Shown one piece after another: positions 36,261-48,520 of a stretch of DNA of 64,000 bases. The translations under genes were made by a program, and so were the position numbers. The stretch is from Cristatella mucedo. Its lineage: Eukaryota > Bryozoa > Phylactolaemata > Cristatellidae. Numbering within the stretch: position 1 is the first letter of the stretch; each line of letters starts with the position of its first letter. Location: assembly GCA_009760855.2 (NCBI GenBank), contig WPIO01000048.1, forward strand, positions 1,017,501 to 1,081,500, read 5' to 3'. Below the pieces are notes generated by a model. The model made no database searches. It saw only the letters and a list, made by a program, of their open reading frames with translations, and was not told the origin of the DNA.

Positions 36261-36729
36261 AAGTGGGCACTTCGAACTAGGCAGACCAAGCGGTCTGGTC
36301 GAGCTGCGAGCAACGCTGAGGGGCGTGCTTCATAGCTCACTCTCAGCTACCGCTACCGCCCAGCTATCGGCATGCGTCGCTTTAGTTATCGAAGGAAAGT
36401 CACGGTTCCCCTATCGGCGGCCACGTCGTCCTGCTGCCACGAAGGAGTGCCGTGGCTGCCCTGCATCGCACGTGCGCCGACCTTTGCCCCAGTAGCATTG
36501 CTGCAGATGGCTGGGGGAGGTAGCACCTAAACGTTAACTGTTGCTAGTAAAACCACAGCGGATAGAAGGACACTAACATTCTCCGACGAGTTTCTCAGTG
36601 CAAAAAAACAAGAGTTGGCTGAAGCACGCGAGTATCTCACTCTTTTCTCCGCACCTCCTCCTCAATCTCTGCCTTCTACCTGCTCCCTCAATCTATTTTT
36701 GTCTCTGCTTCTGCCTTCACATATAAGTC
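36261..36729. other. Anonymous spacer before the LTR
   Basis: No recognised feature. GC content rises around 36400-36540. The 4-bp target duplication AGTC of the neighbouring LTR ends at 36729. Confidence 0.4.
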
Positions 36730-38059
36730 TGTAGCGCCCTGCTGACCTTGGCTGAATTTTAGCACGAACAAGAGCTGTTCGGAGGCGGGCTAGAACTCCT
36801 TTGTCCTGGAGCAGTGGGCCAGAGAGGAGCGTCAGTGCGGTTAGAGAGGAAGCGCTTAAGAGCAAGCCAGGAAGCTCTGAGACGAGCGGCGGCGATTCGG
36901 CCTTTAGAATTGGTCTGATACCCACGGAAGCTGCTGATAGATGTTGGCTGGCCTGTCAACCCCCGCCTTCCCTCTTTCCAAGAAAGAATCGTCAGGAACC
37001 CATTCGCCATTCAAGCTGGACAGAGGTGCCCTTCCAGTGGCCTGGGGACGGTATTAATTCCTTTCCGTAATGGGCCAAGGTGTCCGGGCCCAATACCACT
37101 AAGCTCTTGCCCCATTGTTTCAGCTAGATATTTAAGAGTCGAGCGACGCTCGCTCTTGGTCTTACGGTCTTTTGTCTTTGGTCCGGCTTCGACGCCGTCG
37201 CACTCGTTTCTCTGAAAGCGAGGGAGGAGGGCGGGCCGTCCGCCGACGATGGACGGAACAGGACGAGACAGCGCTAGGAGGATTCGGTGGAACTCCCCGA
37301 ATACGGTCGTATCGCGCCCGAGCTAGCATTTTGTGTGTTCTTTCGCGTTTTGTGTTTCTTTTGTGTCGTGTGTGTAGGCGCTAGCACGTGGTCTCGGCAT
37401 AGGGATTTGCCGGTGCGAGCTAGGCGTAGTTGGCGTGTGTGGAGCCCTAGTTCCCCAGTTAGGGTTTAGGCTCCGGTTCGCGCTTCAGTGTGGAGAAGTA
37501 TTTCCTCCGCAGGAGTGCTTGAGTTGGCGTGTGTGGAGTATTCCTGTCGCACTGGTGGAAACCGAGTTCTAGTTCTCCGGGTAGGGTTTAGACTCCGGTT
37601 CGCGCTTCAGTGTGGAGAAGTATTCCCTCCGCAAGAGTGTTTAAGTTGGCGTGTTTGGGGTATTCCCTCGGCACAGGTGGGAACGGATTCCTAGTTCACC
37701 GGTTAGGGTTTAGGGTCCGGGTCGCGCTTAGTGTGGAGGAGTATTCCCTTCGCAAGAGTGTTAGTGCAGCTGAGAACGTGCGAGGAGTGTGGAGATAAAG
37801 CTGAACTAGACGCGCAGCGACTTTGTGCGTTTGCGAATAAAGTTCAGTAAAATCCCCAATTTGTGTGTCTCGCTTTCCAATTCACGCCGCGGACTCACGA
37901 CCCCCTTTAGTAACGGTAAGCAGGTTAGTGCCAGAAACGCATCGTTTCGTGGCGGCCAGCTTATTGCGCGTAGGCGCGCACCGAACGGCAGTAGGCGCAA
38001 GGTTACGCCGCTAGGTAAGCGGCAGGTCAAGCCTACCCCGCCGAGCCTTCGGCGTTACA
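36730..38059 (+). mobile_element. Solo LTR, family 1 (copy 1), 1330 bp
   Basis: The segment begins TGTAGCGCC and ends GGCGTTACA, an imperfect 9-bp inverted terminus of TG...CA type, and is flanked by AGTC at 36726-36729 and 38060-38063. A TATA-like TATTTAAG lies at 37129-37136 and a polyadenylation signal AATAAA at 37836-37841, in the order expected of U3-R-U5. A tandem repeat of about 122 bp (three partial units, 37425-37765; anchor gttcgcgcttcagtgtggag) lies between them and is not repeated in copy 2. No gag, pol or primer-binding site follows, so it is a solo LTR. The 4-bp target duplication would suit a Ty3/Gypsy-like element, but that is inference. Confidence 0.8.
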
Positions 38060-38063
38060 AGTC

Positions 38064-38096
38064 TGTGTGTGTGTGTGTGTATGTGTGTGAGTGTGT

Positions 38097-38138
<42 letters not shown>

Positions 38139-38276
38139 CTTAATCATCCTTTCTTTCTCTGTTGCTCTCTCTCTCTCTCTGTCTCTCTCTGTTTGTCTGT
38201 CTGCCTGTCCATGTGTCTGTGTGTCTCTCTCTTTCTCTTTCTTTCTCTCTCTTTCTCTCTCTCTCTCTCTTGCTCT
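38064..38276. repeat. (GT)n then (CT)n compound microsatellite
   Basis: GT repeats at 38064-38136 are followed by CT-rich DNA from about 38150 to 38276. The long Cys/Val and Leu/Ser frames here are artefacts. Confidence 0.95.
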
Positions 38277-39116
38277 TTTGCTCCCGTTCTCGATCGCGGT
38301 TGCTATAGGTGCTTTGCTTTATGTTGCTGCATTGTCCGTTCACCTCGGCTTTGGGGCGATGCTCTCAATCGGGTTTCACGTGCTCACTACATGTCCGCCC
38401 CGCCCCCTGCCCTGCCCCTGTACTCTATCGTGCCAGCTTCTTGCTGCGACCTCGACGGCGTTCGCTGCTGACCACCTAGTGGTTCACACCTCGCACGGCA
38501 CTGGGCCTCTTCAAATCCACTTATCTCGAGAAGCATTCCTCCAGCGTCTGCCTCCGAGTCGCCCGAGCTGTGGATTCGCTGCCCCGCAGCCCACGCGGCT
38601 CGGGACTTGGGGCGCGGCGCGATAGTTGCTCGAGCACGCCCATCATCCGCGAGCGAACGCTTTTGCGCCAACCAACGCGCGGGCGGCGGCGGGTGTTCCG
38701 CCGCTCACTCGGCGGCGGTTGCGGCGACGTTTGTCGGAGCGCATTTCTGAGCGGTGGTGCTCCAGTCGGCCAGACGGCTTCCGTTCTGTGCGGCGGCTCA
38801 TCGCTCTCGCGATGGACTCGCTGGACCCACTACATCAACGGGGGGGGGGGACTGTGCGGCAAGCGCCGAGGAATGTGGCGGCAAAGGGGAGGTGCGGCGA
38901 GCCGGAAGAAGAACCCCAAGCAAGGTTGTCCGTAATGTGCGTACACGGACGCGCCAGCTGCTCTGAGCGGTAGCACAGCGAGCCGTCGGAGTCGCTGATT
39001 AGGCTACGCGAAACGATTGAGCGCTACGTCGGCCCGACAGTAGCTGCCTTAGATACCGTTAGCGGCTCCGGAATCGCGACCAAACGGAATCGCACGTTGG
39101 ACGTGTGCAATACTAG
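38277..39116. other. CpG-rich island between two LTRs
   Basis: From about 38440 to 39080 the DNA is strongly GC-rich with many CpGs, unlike the neighbouring repeats, and several long frames are open on both strands. An ATG at 38812 (gcgATGGACTCG) and a donor-like CAAG|GTTGTC near 38924 could mark a first exon, but no family is recognisable. A run of ten G lies at about 38840. This may be a promoter island of an unseen gene or simply the relic of one. Confidence 0.35.
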
Positions 39117-40257
39117 TGTAGCAGCGCCGCACCAGCCTTGGCTCAATTTTAGCGCCGAACGAGAACTGCTCAGAGGGGAGAAACTCCTTTGCCCTGGAGC
39201 AGTGAGCCAGAGAGGAGCACCATTGTGTTGAGATGGCAAGAGCTTAAAAGCGCGAGCCAGGAAGCTCTTGGACCAGCAGCTGCGGCGATTCGGCCTTTGG
39301 AATTGATCTGTATCGATCCGCAGGAGCCGCTGATCGATGTTGGCTGGCCTGTCAACCTCTACCATAGCTCGGTCCAACAAGAGTCGCCTTGAACCTTTTC
39401 GGCATTCAAGCTGGACGGTGTTGCTCATCCGGAGGTCGAGCGACGGTATTAATTCCTTACCGCCATGGCTCACGGTGCCGGACCCGATGCCACTAAGCTC
39501 TCGCCCCATTGTCTCAGCTAGGTATTTAAGAGGCGAGCGACGCTCGCTCAGGTCTCCTTCGGGTTCGTTTTGACTTCGTCACCGGTAGTTGCCTGACTCG
39601 TCATCTCTAGCAGCGAGGGAGGAGGGCGGGCTGTTCGCCAGCGATTTACGGGACAGAGCAAGGCAGCTCCAAGAGGACGCATCATATGGCTGTATAGCGA
39701 CCGTGGCTTAGATTTTGTGTTAGTGTTGCATGTGCGTGTGTGTGCGCGAGCGCGCACGTAGTCCCGGCATAGGGTGTGCCGTTGCCAACGAGAAGTAGTT
39801 CGGTGTAGTGTGTTAGGTATTCCTGCCTTTACGATGGAAGCGGAGCCCTAGTTCTACAGCAAGGTCTAGGTTCTGGTTGTTCGGGCTCCTCCGTTCATTA
39901 GGGGCGTTCCCGCTAGAGACGTAGGTAGCCTTAACTGTGGGGACGTATTACCCCCGCAAGAGCGGCTGTACTGTGGAGAGCCTGCGAAGAGTGTGGGAAT
40001 AAAATTGAACTAGACACGCAGCGACATTGTGCGCTTGCGAATAAATTCCAGCAAAATCCCTTATTCGTGAGTGCATCTTTCCAATTTCACGCGGCGAAGT
40101 CACGACCCACTTAGTAATGGTAAGTAGGTCTGCACCGGAAACGCTCATTTTGAGGCGCCCGTTTATTGCGCGTAGACGCGCACCGAACCGCATTCGGCTG
40201 TAAGCGCTTGCCAAGCGGCGCCGCTTACGCTTCCTCCGCCGAACCTTCGGCGTTACC
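39117..40257 (+). mobile_element. Solo LTR, family 1 (copy 2), about 1140 bp
   Basis: Begins TGTAGCAGCGCC and ends GGCGTTACC, and is colinear with copy 1 at 36730: same gctcaattttagc, ttggctggcctgtcaacc, ggtattaattcctt and TATTTAAG (39523-39530), same AATAAA (40040-40045) and same ttattgcgcgta before the end. Flanks are ctag (39113-39116) and ctaa (40258-40261), an imperfect duplication. It lacks the 122-bp internal repeats of copy 1, which explains most of its shorter length. The different flanks show an independent insertion. Confidence 0.8.
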
Positions 40258-40970
40258 CTAATCTGTAGTCTGTACTACATCTGCAATGCTAGTGCTTTGG
40301 GCGCCCTAGTTGCCAGCGAAACGGCGGCGTGCTAAGTCAGCCAGATTGCGAACGATGTACATTATTTGTGGTTCTGAAATTGTATCGGCAAATCGGAAAC
40401 GATTAAGCGAGAATCCACGGCTTTAAGATCCGCTTAAAAGCCAAAGCCGCGAACAACAGGCAGTCAGTTGGACTTTTGCAGGCTTTGCTGCAAGGCTGTG
40501 GAGATGAATTTCACTCTAACAACCGAATGGCCGTACGCGAATTGGTGCACGTCGCCGCCGCAGTTGAGCGCCTGTAGCCCTCCGTCGCTGTCAAATAGAC
40601 ACCCCAACGTTTTAGATATGGACTCGCTCTCTTGAGGCATGGGCGTTCTTCGCTGCTACCGCGTTCCGCTACTGTCGCAATTCCAGCGAGCATCGGTGCC
40701 GCACGAACAACTCGCAAGCCGCGATACAAGGCGTTCAGTCGTCGTCAATATTCGTCGCGCTTTGGCTGAGACTAGTTCCAGCACGAGCGCCGTGTTTACG
40801 CGCTCGTGCTGCAGGCGTTCAACAGTGGCCGCGGCGAGCACTCCAAAGTATCCGCTGCCTAGAGTTCAAACGAGCTCAAATGCCTTGGCTAACTTCAAAA
40901 ACGCTACTCGCTGCTTGTTGCATGGCGTCGGCTTTTATGCGCTTCGTTGCTAGATTATCGCATAGTCGGA
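40258..40970. other. Anonymous region
   Basis: GC-moderate, with overlapping short frames on both strands (40511-40953) and no recognisable motif. Confidence 0.4.
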
Positions 40971-40974
40971 TACC

Positions 40975-41262
40975 AACGACATCTACTCTCCAACTGCCGA
41001 CTATGGCACATCTTTTTCAGCGGTCCTGAACTGCTACTTCTATGCTACTCACTACCTCAACTGCGCTCCTGACTCTGCTATGCTTCCCACTTTCTCTTTG
41101 TTGCGTGAGACGAAGTCTGTTGGCAACCGAATGCGTACCGAAAGCCGCTTAGGCTGTGAGTGCGCTATACAAAACTCTCCTACGTAACACCCACATGGTC
41201 TTTTTGACTTTGTGGAGTTACTGACGGAGATACATTACATTACATTACATTACCAGCCATTA
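40975..41262 (+). mobile_element. LINE-B 3' end with ACATT-type tail
   Basis: This is the clearest 3' terminus of family B: the tgccgactatggcacatct block, then tgaggctgtgagtgcgctatacaaaactc-like sequence at 41150-41180, then gactttgtggagttactgacggagatac and four to five acatt units to about 41252. Only the last ~280 bp of the element are present. Confidence 0.88.
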
Positions 41263-42835
41263 TAATTCAGGAATCACGAATAATGAATGTCGGTCATAAT
41301 GACATGGCTGATTTAGAACGCCGCCTCTCCACCGCTACAACCCGTTTGTAACATTCGGTGTCGGGAGAGTGGGATGATGGCTGGGAACCCTCGGCAGTCG
41401 TCTTGATTAAGCCTCATTGCTTGTGACCATGTTAGTGAACGTTGAACCTGACACGGCAATTTCTATCTTCAGCGAATTACGGTATGTGCCGACAACAATA
41501 TTTATTGCCTCAGAGCTGCTGCGGCGGCTGCTTTTTCTATCGAATGTCGTCATTCGGAAAAGTTTTGTTCTAAACGTATGCGAATATAGGATCTGGGCTT
41601 CGCCGAAATTAGGCGAATTGAGGAACACTATTGGGCCAAGATTCAGCAGATTCACTGACAGTGCTGATACCGTATGAGGTCGTTCGGCATTTTCGGCGGC
41701 TGCAAAGAATCGAGCAGCGTATGGACGCGCTTTTGATGAGAGTATGGACTCCGAAGGAAGTGGTCGTCTAGGTCGGAAGTAAGGGTTAGAACTTATCCAC
41801 CCTGAATATCATGGTTAACCAGCAGTTTTGCTGAATTTTTGCGGGCTGTTGTGCACAGCAAAAGATCGAGTCGACAATACGGCAGGCACTATGTTAATGT
41901 ACAAAGAAAGCCGCGAGACAGCTCCTGACCGTCCTGGTCGATCGTGGCCTAGAGAATGCTAAAAAGTGTATTAATGAGTCCGAATTTCTTTTACAAATAC
42001 TTACGCCGACGTGGTAGGCTATGGCGATGCAGTGGACCCAACAAGTTTGCTGCTGAGAGCAATGCTCAGACTACCACCAGTCAGGACTTTAAATGCACTC
42101 ATGGTGGCGCAGCTTTGAGGTTATAACGCGTAATCTAGAAGATGCCAAGCCCAGTAAGAGGATCAAGGAAGCACCAGCATACGCCGTAGTTGAAGCTCCA
42201 TTGGTTGAAATCTGGGAGTCCCGCATGAGGCTTAAAAGGCCTGATTTTGCACGAGAGCATAGAAATGGCTGCTAGCAGCGTACTGGCGGCTGGTACTTTA
42301 GCCTGGTCTGACAATTTGAGGAAGGAACTTGTCGCTTTTCCGGTGACGTTTACAGCCACCGTGGAGCCTGTGACTGTCAGAACTTGATTCGAAACTGCTG
42401 CTGAGCAAGCTATTGAGGTTGTTGACTGCTGCTCTGATGCTGGACAAGCTGCTTTCCTTCATTGAGAGCCAATTAATGATGGTGTCTGCACTACGAGTAA
42501 CGTGACTGTTGCCAGCTCTCGTTACGTGCCCAATCCTTGCTTCTGGATTGATTTGCAATGCTATGCTGTGACTATGCCTCGCATGCCACTGTTTTTGCCG
42601 ATAATTAGCAAGCGCTTGTCTATCTTGCGAGCTCTACGCGTTCGAGGCGAATCTTATTTTAGTGCTCGGCTTCTATACGACGTTCATTGTCCTGTAGCTG
42701 TAGCCTACTCTTACTACATGCCATACAATTAATTGAGTTTTGACCAAGTTCTGTACAGTGACAGCGCCATGTCATTTGCTGCTGCTTTACGATGATGGAG
42801 AGGCTCCCTGCCTACGTTGAAAGCTGCACTTGTTA
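41263..42835. other. Anonymous region
   Basis: No gene or named repeat. Frames at 41407-41677 are open on both strands and another is at 42093-42275; none shows a known motif. Confidence 0.4.
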
Positions 42836-42837
42836 TT

Positions 42838-45705
42838 TCTCCGATCTCATTTCGATTATGTGTGCAAGAAATCAATCCTTCCTCAATATGGGTGATTTCA
42901 AAATTCAGTTTGATAAATTATCTGGCGCCTTCAGCACCAGATTTCGTGCATTGAGTGACTAATTGTCTCTTGTGGCTCGTGTGCAGGGCCTTATTCACAT
43001 AAAGGGTCACACACTCGACCATTTTTTCTCCTACAACGCTATCATCATTAATTACTACCAAATTCTGCTTATCTGACCACATGCAGATCTCATTCAATCA
43101 GCAAGGAGTGCCCTCCTCGTCATCTAAAATCACATGTGAATCGCGGAATCTCCAGATCTTTGATATCAATGCTTTCCGTGCGAGAATCTGCTTCGCCTCT
43201 GCTGCTCGATCCCCCTTCCGACCTGTCATCGTTGGCAGATTGCTACAACATGACACTAAATGACATACGGGTTTGCACCTCTAACTAAGCGCACTGCGCA
43301 CCTTGGTCCGGCGGCCTATGGTTTACCACAGACATTAAACTAGCTAGGTCTACGAAGGGCTTGAAAAGCTTACAAAAGATCAGCACTGACTGTCCACCGA
43401 GAGGCATATGTGGACTACTTCAGGTCGTACTAATCGATCCAGCAGACGCCAAGTCTAGTGCTGTATGACAGTGGCTCCGGCGACGGCTGCTCTAGTGGGA
43501 GTCTCAAGCACACGTGCTCGGTAAACGACGCTGCCCTGCTTCAATGGCTTAACTATTGGCCACAAGTGAGGCATGTGCATTAGTGTCAGGCGCTTCTGCT
43601 AATTACAGCAGAAGCCATAGGCGTTCACAACACTAGCTTCTATAAAAAAAAAGCATTGCTGATTCATAGATGTGCAATCCGAAAATGCTGAATTCGACTA
43701 TCAACTGTCTCCTTAACCGCTCTCAGATTAGCTCCTTATCGAGTGATTCTTGTAAGGATCTAGCTGATCACTTCTCTAGCTTCTTTTTCAATAAGATAGA
43801 CAAGATTGAGGAGTACATTCCTAAGATGGCAGCAACCCCCTGGAATCATATCCTTCAATTCCATGCAGTACATCACGTTCTACATTCAAGGAGGCCAATC
43901 ATTACCTTCATCGGAGAGTCAGTCCCTAAGATGGCAGCGTCCTCCCTTGAATCCTATTCCTCAATTCCGTGCAGCACATTAATCTTTACATTCAAGGAGG
44001 CCGATCATAACCTTGTTCGGAAGCTCATATCCCAATCATAGAAGACAACTAGTCCTAGACCCTATTCCCACTCTTCTGCTTCTGCAATGCAGAGATCTGT
44101 TGGTGCCATGCATAACTAACATCATAAATATGTCTTTTGCCTCAGGTCATTTCCCAGCACCTTTAAAAAGGTTTTAGTCAGGCCACTACTCAAGGAGACA
44201 ACACTAAACCGATAGAACTTGAGCAACTTCAGCCCAGTCTCCCTTCTACCTTCTCTATAAAAGTCACTGGAATGAGCCGTGGCAGACCAGCTGAACTCAT
44301 ATATTGAAACTTCCAGCCGTGCTAGTAAGTTCAATTTTGATTTTAGAGCTAATCACTCCATAGAGTCAGCATTGCTTCAGGTATTAAACTACCTACATAA
44401 AAATGCAGACTTGGGTATGGTCTGTCTGCTTGTTTAGCTAGATCTTTCGGCAGCTTTTGACACTATCGATTGCCAAGTCCTTCTTCAGCGCCTCTCATCT
44501 CGCCTCTGCATCACTGACACTGCATTGCAATGGTTCAGGTCCTGCCTAAGTGGGAAACTCCAGAGTATTGATGTGAATGGATACAAATCACCCGAGAAAG
44601 CTCTTAAATATAGAGTACCTCAGCAGGGCTCTGTGATTGGTCCCGTTCTTTTCACGGCTTATATTTGCCCTCTTGCCGATTTGGTAGAAAGGCAAAATCT
44701 AGGCTTTCACTTCTATGCAGATGACACTCAGTTGTACCATTGCTTTGATCCATCCCAGCCCTCGAGCACTTCAAATACTGTCAACTCACTTGCTGCATGT
44801 ATTGATGACATCCGCACATAAATGGCAGCAAACTTTCTTAAAGTGAATGAGATTATACCAACTTACTAGTTATGGACAAACCAAGTGTGATTCAGAAATT
44901 GGAAAGCTTAATGCCATCATTTGGCTCTGCCAGCACATGTCCTTGTGAAGCTGCTAGAAAACCAAGCCGTCCTGCTGTAAAGCGACCTTTCATTATACGA
45001 CCACATCAACTCCACAGTGCAGTCTTCCCTACTTACAGCTGCACGACATTGCTAAAATTCGGGCTTGTTAAGACAGGGTTACCGCACTTAAATTGGTTCG
45101 TGAGTTAGTGAGATCCCGTTTTGACTTCAAAAGCTCACTGCTTGCTGGTCTACCGGCCTGAGCAATCAGTCGTTTTCAGCAGGTGCAAAACTCTGCAGCT
45201 AGACTTGTCTGCCGTGAGCGTCACGGTTGCCACATCACGCCAAATCGACAACCTGCACTGGCTCCCACTCAAGCAACGCATCGACTTTAAGGTTTTGTCA
45301 CCCACTTCTAGGTCCCTTCCTACTTTGGCTCCAGCCTACCTATCAGATCTACTCCGCCACCAGGCTAAGCATCGTAAGTATCCAATCGCTTTTCGGAATT
45401 CGATCGTTTACCTATACCTCGGACAAATCTCAAATCCTGTGGACACCGTGCCTTTAGCTCGTATGCTCCCAAATCCTGGAACTTACTTTCGACTTGCATA
45501 ACGACATGTCCTGACTTGACCATATTTAAAAAGAAGCTAAAAACGCTTCTATTTGTCACAGCATTTAGTGGTTCCCCGCGATTTGTCCTTTACGTGCTTA
45601 CGTACGCTGACACTGCATACTGCTGCTAACCATATAGGCATGTTGACCCTTTGCATGTCATGCATCATGATTATTATTAATATTATTACTTGCTTACGAC
45701 GATTA
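42838..45705 (+). mobile_element. LINE-A, longest copy: endonuclease to 3' end
   Basis: In order, as broken frames: end of the APE endonuclease (MGDFKIQFDKLSG; LIHIKGHTLDHFF, the usual THIKGHTLD motif) at 42880-43080; linker; RT at 44130-44850 including a worn LSAAFDTID, QGSVIGPVLFTAYICPLADL and FHFYADDTQLYHCFD; thumb and C-terminal block at 45120-45500; 3' untranslated region to a short attattattaatattatt tail near 45670-45690. An internal duplication is visible at 43800-44040 (cctaagatggcagc twice, caaggaggcc twice). Stops and frameshifts in every domain mark it as dead. Confidence 0.9.
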
Positions 45706-45774
45706 TTCTTCGCAGTATCGGTAACTTAAGGAAGCTTCTTCATCTCTTCTATATCATAATGTGAATACCTCACA

Positions 45775-46144
45775 CACTACACCACCTCACTCCCTACCTC
45801 AAGCACTCTTGCGGAGGAAACACGTCTCTGCACTTATGCTACTTGCGTCTCTAATGAAGAACGACACAAATAGACGGAGAAGCCTGAACCAACGGAATGT
45901 CTCACATACAACACTGAACTACTTCTAGTTCGCACCGGCAAATTCTAATACCGAGACAGCGTGCGTGCACACACAAAGCCCAAAAGAAACACAAAATGCG
46001 AGTTCGGTCGCGATACGACCGTATTCGGTGGAGTCCATAGAATCCTCCTAGCACTGCCTCGTCCTGTCCCATCAATCGCCGGTGAATAGCCCGCAGTCCT
46101 CCCTCGGTTTCACAGAAACGAATCCGACGGCGTCGAAGCGAAGC

Positions 46145-46228
<84 letters not shown>

Positions 46229-46670
46229 AGGAACCTAATAAAAGACCCGGAGCGAGAGTCGCTCGACTTATAAATACATAGCTGAGACAAAAGGGGAAGA
46301 GCTTAGTGGTAATGGGCACGGCACTGTGGGCCATTGCGATAAAGAATTATTACCTTCGCTAGGCCACCAGATGGGCTACTCAGTCCAGTTTGAATGATGA
46401 AAAGGTTCCAGGCGATTCTTTTCGGAAAGAGTTGTGGCCGAGGTTGACAGGCCAGCCAACATCAATCAGCCGCTCCAGCGGGTAGCAGACCAATTCTAAA
46501 GGCGTAAACACTGTCGCTGGTCACAGAGCTTCCTGGCTTGCTATTAAGCTCTTGCTCTCTCACCTCACTGGCGCTCCTCTCTGGCTCAGTGCTCCAGGAC
46601 AAAGGAGTTTTTCCCAGCTGAGCAGTTCTTGTTTGCACTAAAATTAAGCCAAAGCCAGCACGGCGCTATA
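45775..46670 (-). mobile_element. Solo LTR, family 1 (copy 3), minus strand, truncated
   Basis: Read on the minus strand from 46670 it begins TATAGCGCC and follows the two LTRs at 36.7 and 39.1 kb: actcctttgtcctggagca, the ttggctggcctgtcaacct block, TATTTATAAG (46277-46268) and caccggcaaa...gcgaact blocks. A long GA repeat interrupts it at 46149-46228. The 3' part with AATAAA and GGCGTTACA is missing; I lose the match near 45775. Confidence 0.75.
46149..46228. repeat. (GA)n microsatellite inside LTR copy 3
   Basis: About 40 GA units expanded at the place where LTR copies 1 and 2 have a short gcgagg/ctctgaaagcg stretch. Confidence 0.95.
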
Positions 46671-47700
46671 CTTTTATGCTGGCAATACTCAGCTGTATTT
46701 GTCATTCAAACCGTCAGTTTCTCTTGCAGCAACTGAGAAACTTAATGCTCGCCTTGCCGACATTCGATCCTGGATGTCGGAAAACTTCTTGAAACTAAAT
46801 TACGATAAAACCTAACCGCTGCTCATAGGACACCCCAAGCGTGTGGCAAGAGGGATTTAAAATTAAAAAGCTTTGCTCTTCTAATTAATGATGCAGTTGT
46901 GCGACCATCACCGCGTGCTCGAAATGTACGTGTCGTTTTCGACAGCCACCTAAATTTTAAAAGCTTCATTCAGAAGACTGCTTCGACAGCTAGCCATCAC
47001 GTCTGATCTCTATCTTAAGATTAGGAGCTGTCTTCCATCATGGCTTGCAAAAAAATGTAACTACCCACTGAGTTCTGTCTCGGTTTGATTATTGAAATTC
47101 CCTATCGGCTGTGCTACCAAAAAAGCAACTAGGCCGCTGCAAATGGCCATGAATACGGCTGCAAGGCTAGTTTTAAGTCCAAGAGGTTTGACCACGTGTC
47201 TCCTTCACTAAAAGAGCTAGGATGGACGCCGGTTGATCAACGGATACAGCAAAGTTCTCACGCTGACCCACAAGGCCCAGCCACGGCTTTGTTCCTCCAC
47301 ACCTAGCTGAACTGCTGCACCAGTTTCCGATTCCTCATGCCTTCAGGTCCTGTATGGATAATAAATTGCTTAAAGACCGTTGACCACAGAAGCTTCAGAT
47401 CTGCATGTCCTAGACTACGGAACTCGCTTCCACAATGACAGCAACTCTCCTGCTGCCGACTATGACTCAACCTTTTCAGCGGTCCTGAGCTGCTACTTCC
47501 ATGTTACTCACTGCCTCAACTGGTCTCCTGACTCTGTCGTGCTTCGCACTTTCTCTTTGTTGCGTGAGTGAAGTCTGTTGGCTACCAAATGCGTACCGAA
47601 AGCCGCTTAGGCTGTGAGTGCTCTATGCAAAACTATCCTGCATAACACCCAACTAGTCTTTGTGGAGTTACAGATGGCGCTACATTGCATTACATTACAG
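46671..47700 (+). mobile_element. LINE-B 3' part
   Basis: Starts in the RT core at FYAGNTQLYLSFKPSV directly at the edge of LTR copy 3, then NARLADIRSWMSENFLKLN, LLIGHPKRVA, and the C-terminal half with stops. The 3' end (tgccgactatgactcaacc; gaatgcgtaccgaaagccgc-like sequence; gtggagttacag) and a tacattgcattacattacag tail close it at about 47698. Confidence 0.88.
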
Positions 47701-48245
47701 AGCCATACGAGAGTCGATGCACGTACTAGCCGCTGCTGAAAGTTTCGATCGCCGTCCAATAGATTTCTCCCTGCGCTGCAAGCGGACTCGTTATCGTTAT
47801 GCGGTAGGGGACGCTCTCCGATGCTGTCGCTGACGGGCGCTCGGCCACTGCCATGGCGTGCCACCAGCGTGCATTGGCGCCCGGTGCACTTGCGACCCGG
47901 TGGCCACGACGAAAGCTCGGAGCGTCATCGGTCGGTCATCGGCCCCAGCGTTGGCTGAGGAGACTAGCGTCGTTAGAGGCGCTGCCTTCGCGGCCCAATA
48001 TTTGTCCGGACGCGGACGATCGGATAACGACGAGATAACGACGACGACGACGTGGATTATTGCGGCGAAAGCTCGGCTGCCGTCGGCGTTCGTCCTGGGC
48101 GCCGCGAAGCGTCAGTGCAACGACTTCGACTTGCTAGCATTCTTTCGAGGCATCGCCAGCTCCGCCAGCATTTGCCGCGTGTCTGTGAGGACAAGCGTCG
48201 TTAAGTTCATTGCGATCACAGCTGAGGACTTTATTTATATAAATA
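47701..48245. other. GC-rich, CpG-containing region
   Basis: A plus-strand frame of about 131 codons (47858-48253) ends at the LINE-A tail that follows. It has no recognisable domain. A gacgac/cgacga run near 48030 gives Thr or Asp repeats depending on frame. Could be part of a gene or a CpG island. Confidence 0.3.
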
Positions 48246-48249
48246 TATT

Positions 48250-48520
48250 ATAATATCATTATTATTACTTGTATACAGCTATATCAGCTAATTTGATCTC
48301 TTTCTTGGCGCTTCACGTGTGCTGTAAAGAATGCGTTATCAAATGGGTAGCGGTGACGTACACAATGTCAGCAAGCATAACGCGGTTAGAGAAAACTTGC
48401 ACAGTGTCAGCATGTATAATGTGATTAGTTGTATCGCTTACAGTGTCGGCAGGCATAAGCACACAAAGCACGAACGAATCACGAGGACCCACTCAATGCT
48501 GTGATAAACAGGTGCGTTCT
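48250..48520 (-). mobile_element. LINE-A 3' untranslated fragment
   Basis: On the minus strand this holds the LINE-A 3' untranslated region and hairpin area ending in attattattac-type repeats at 48250-48268. Identifiers on the plus strand are ggcgcttcac, cacaatgtcagcaagcat and cacgaggacccactcaatgctg. Confidence 0.85.

Noticed and set aside
37825-38625. 266-codon plus-strand ORF
   Set aside because: It crosses an LTR end and GT/CT microsatellites, giving Cys/Val and Leu/Ser runs; not a gene.
36730-40257. Complete LTR retrotransposon with two LTRs
   Set aside because: The 1.06-kb interior has no gag, pol or primer-binding site, the LTRs differ by a 122-bp repeat array and the outer flanks do not match; each LTR has its own short flanking repeat.
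44525-44821. Intact reverse-transcriptase gene
   Set aside because: The segment with GSVIGPVLF and FYADDTQLY is open for 98 codons, but stops and frameshifts on both sides show a dead LINE-A copy.
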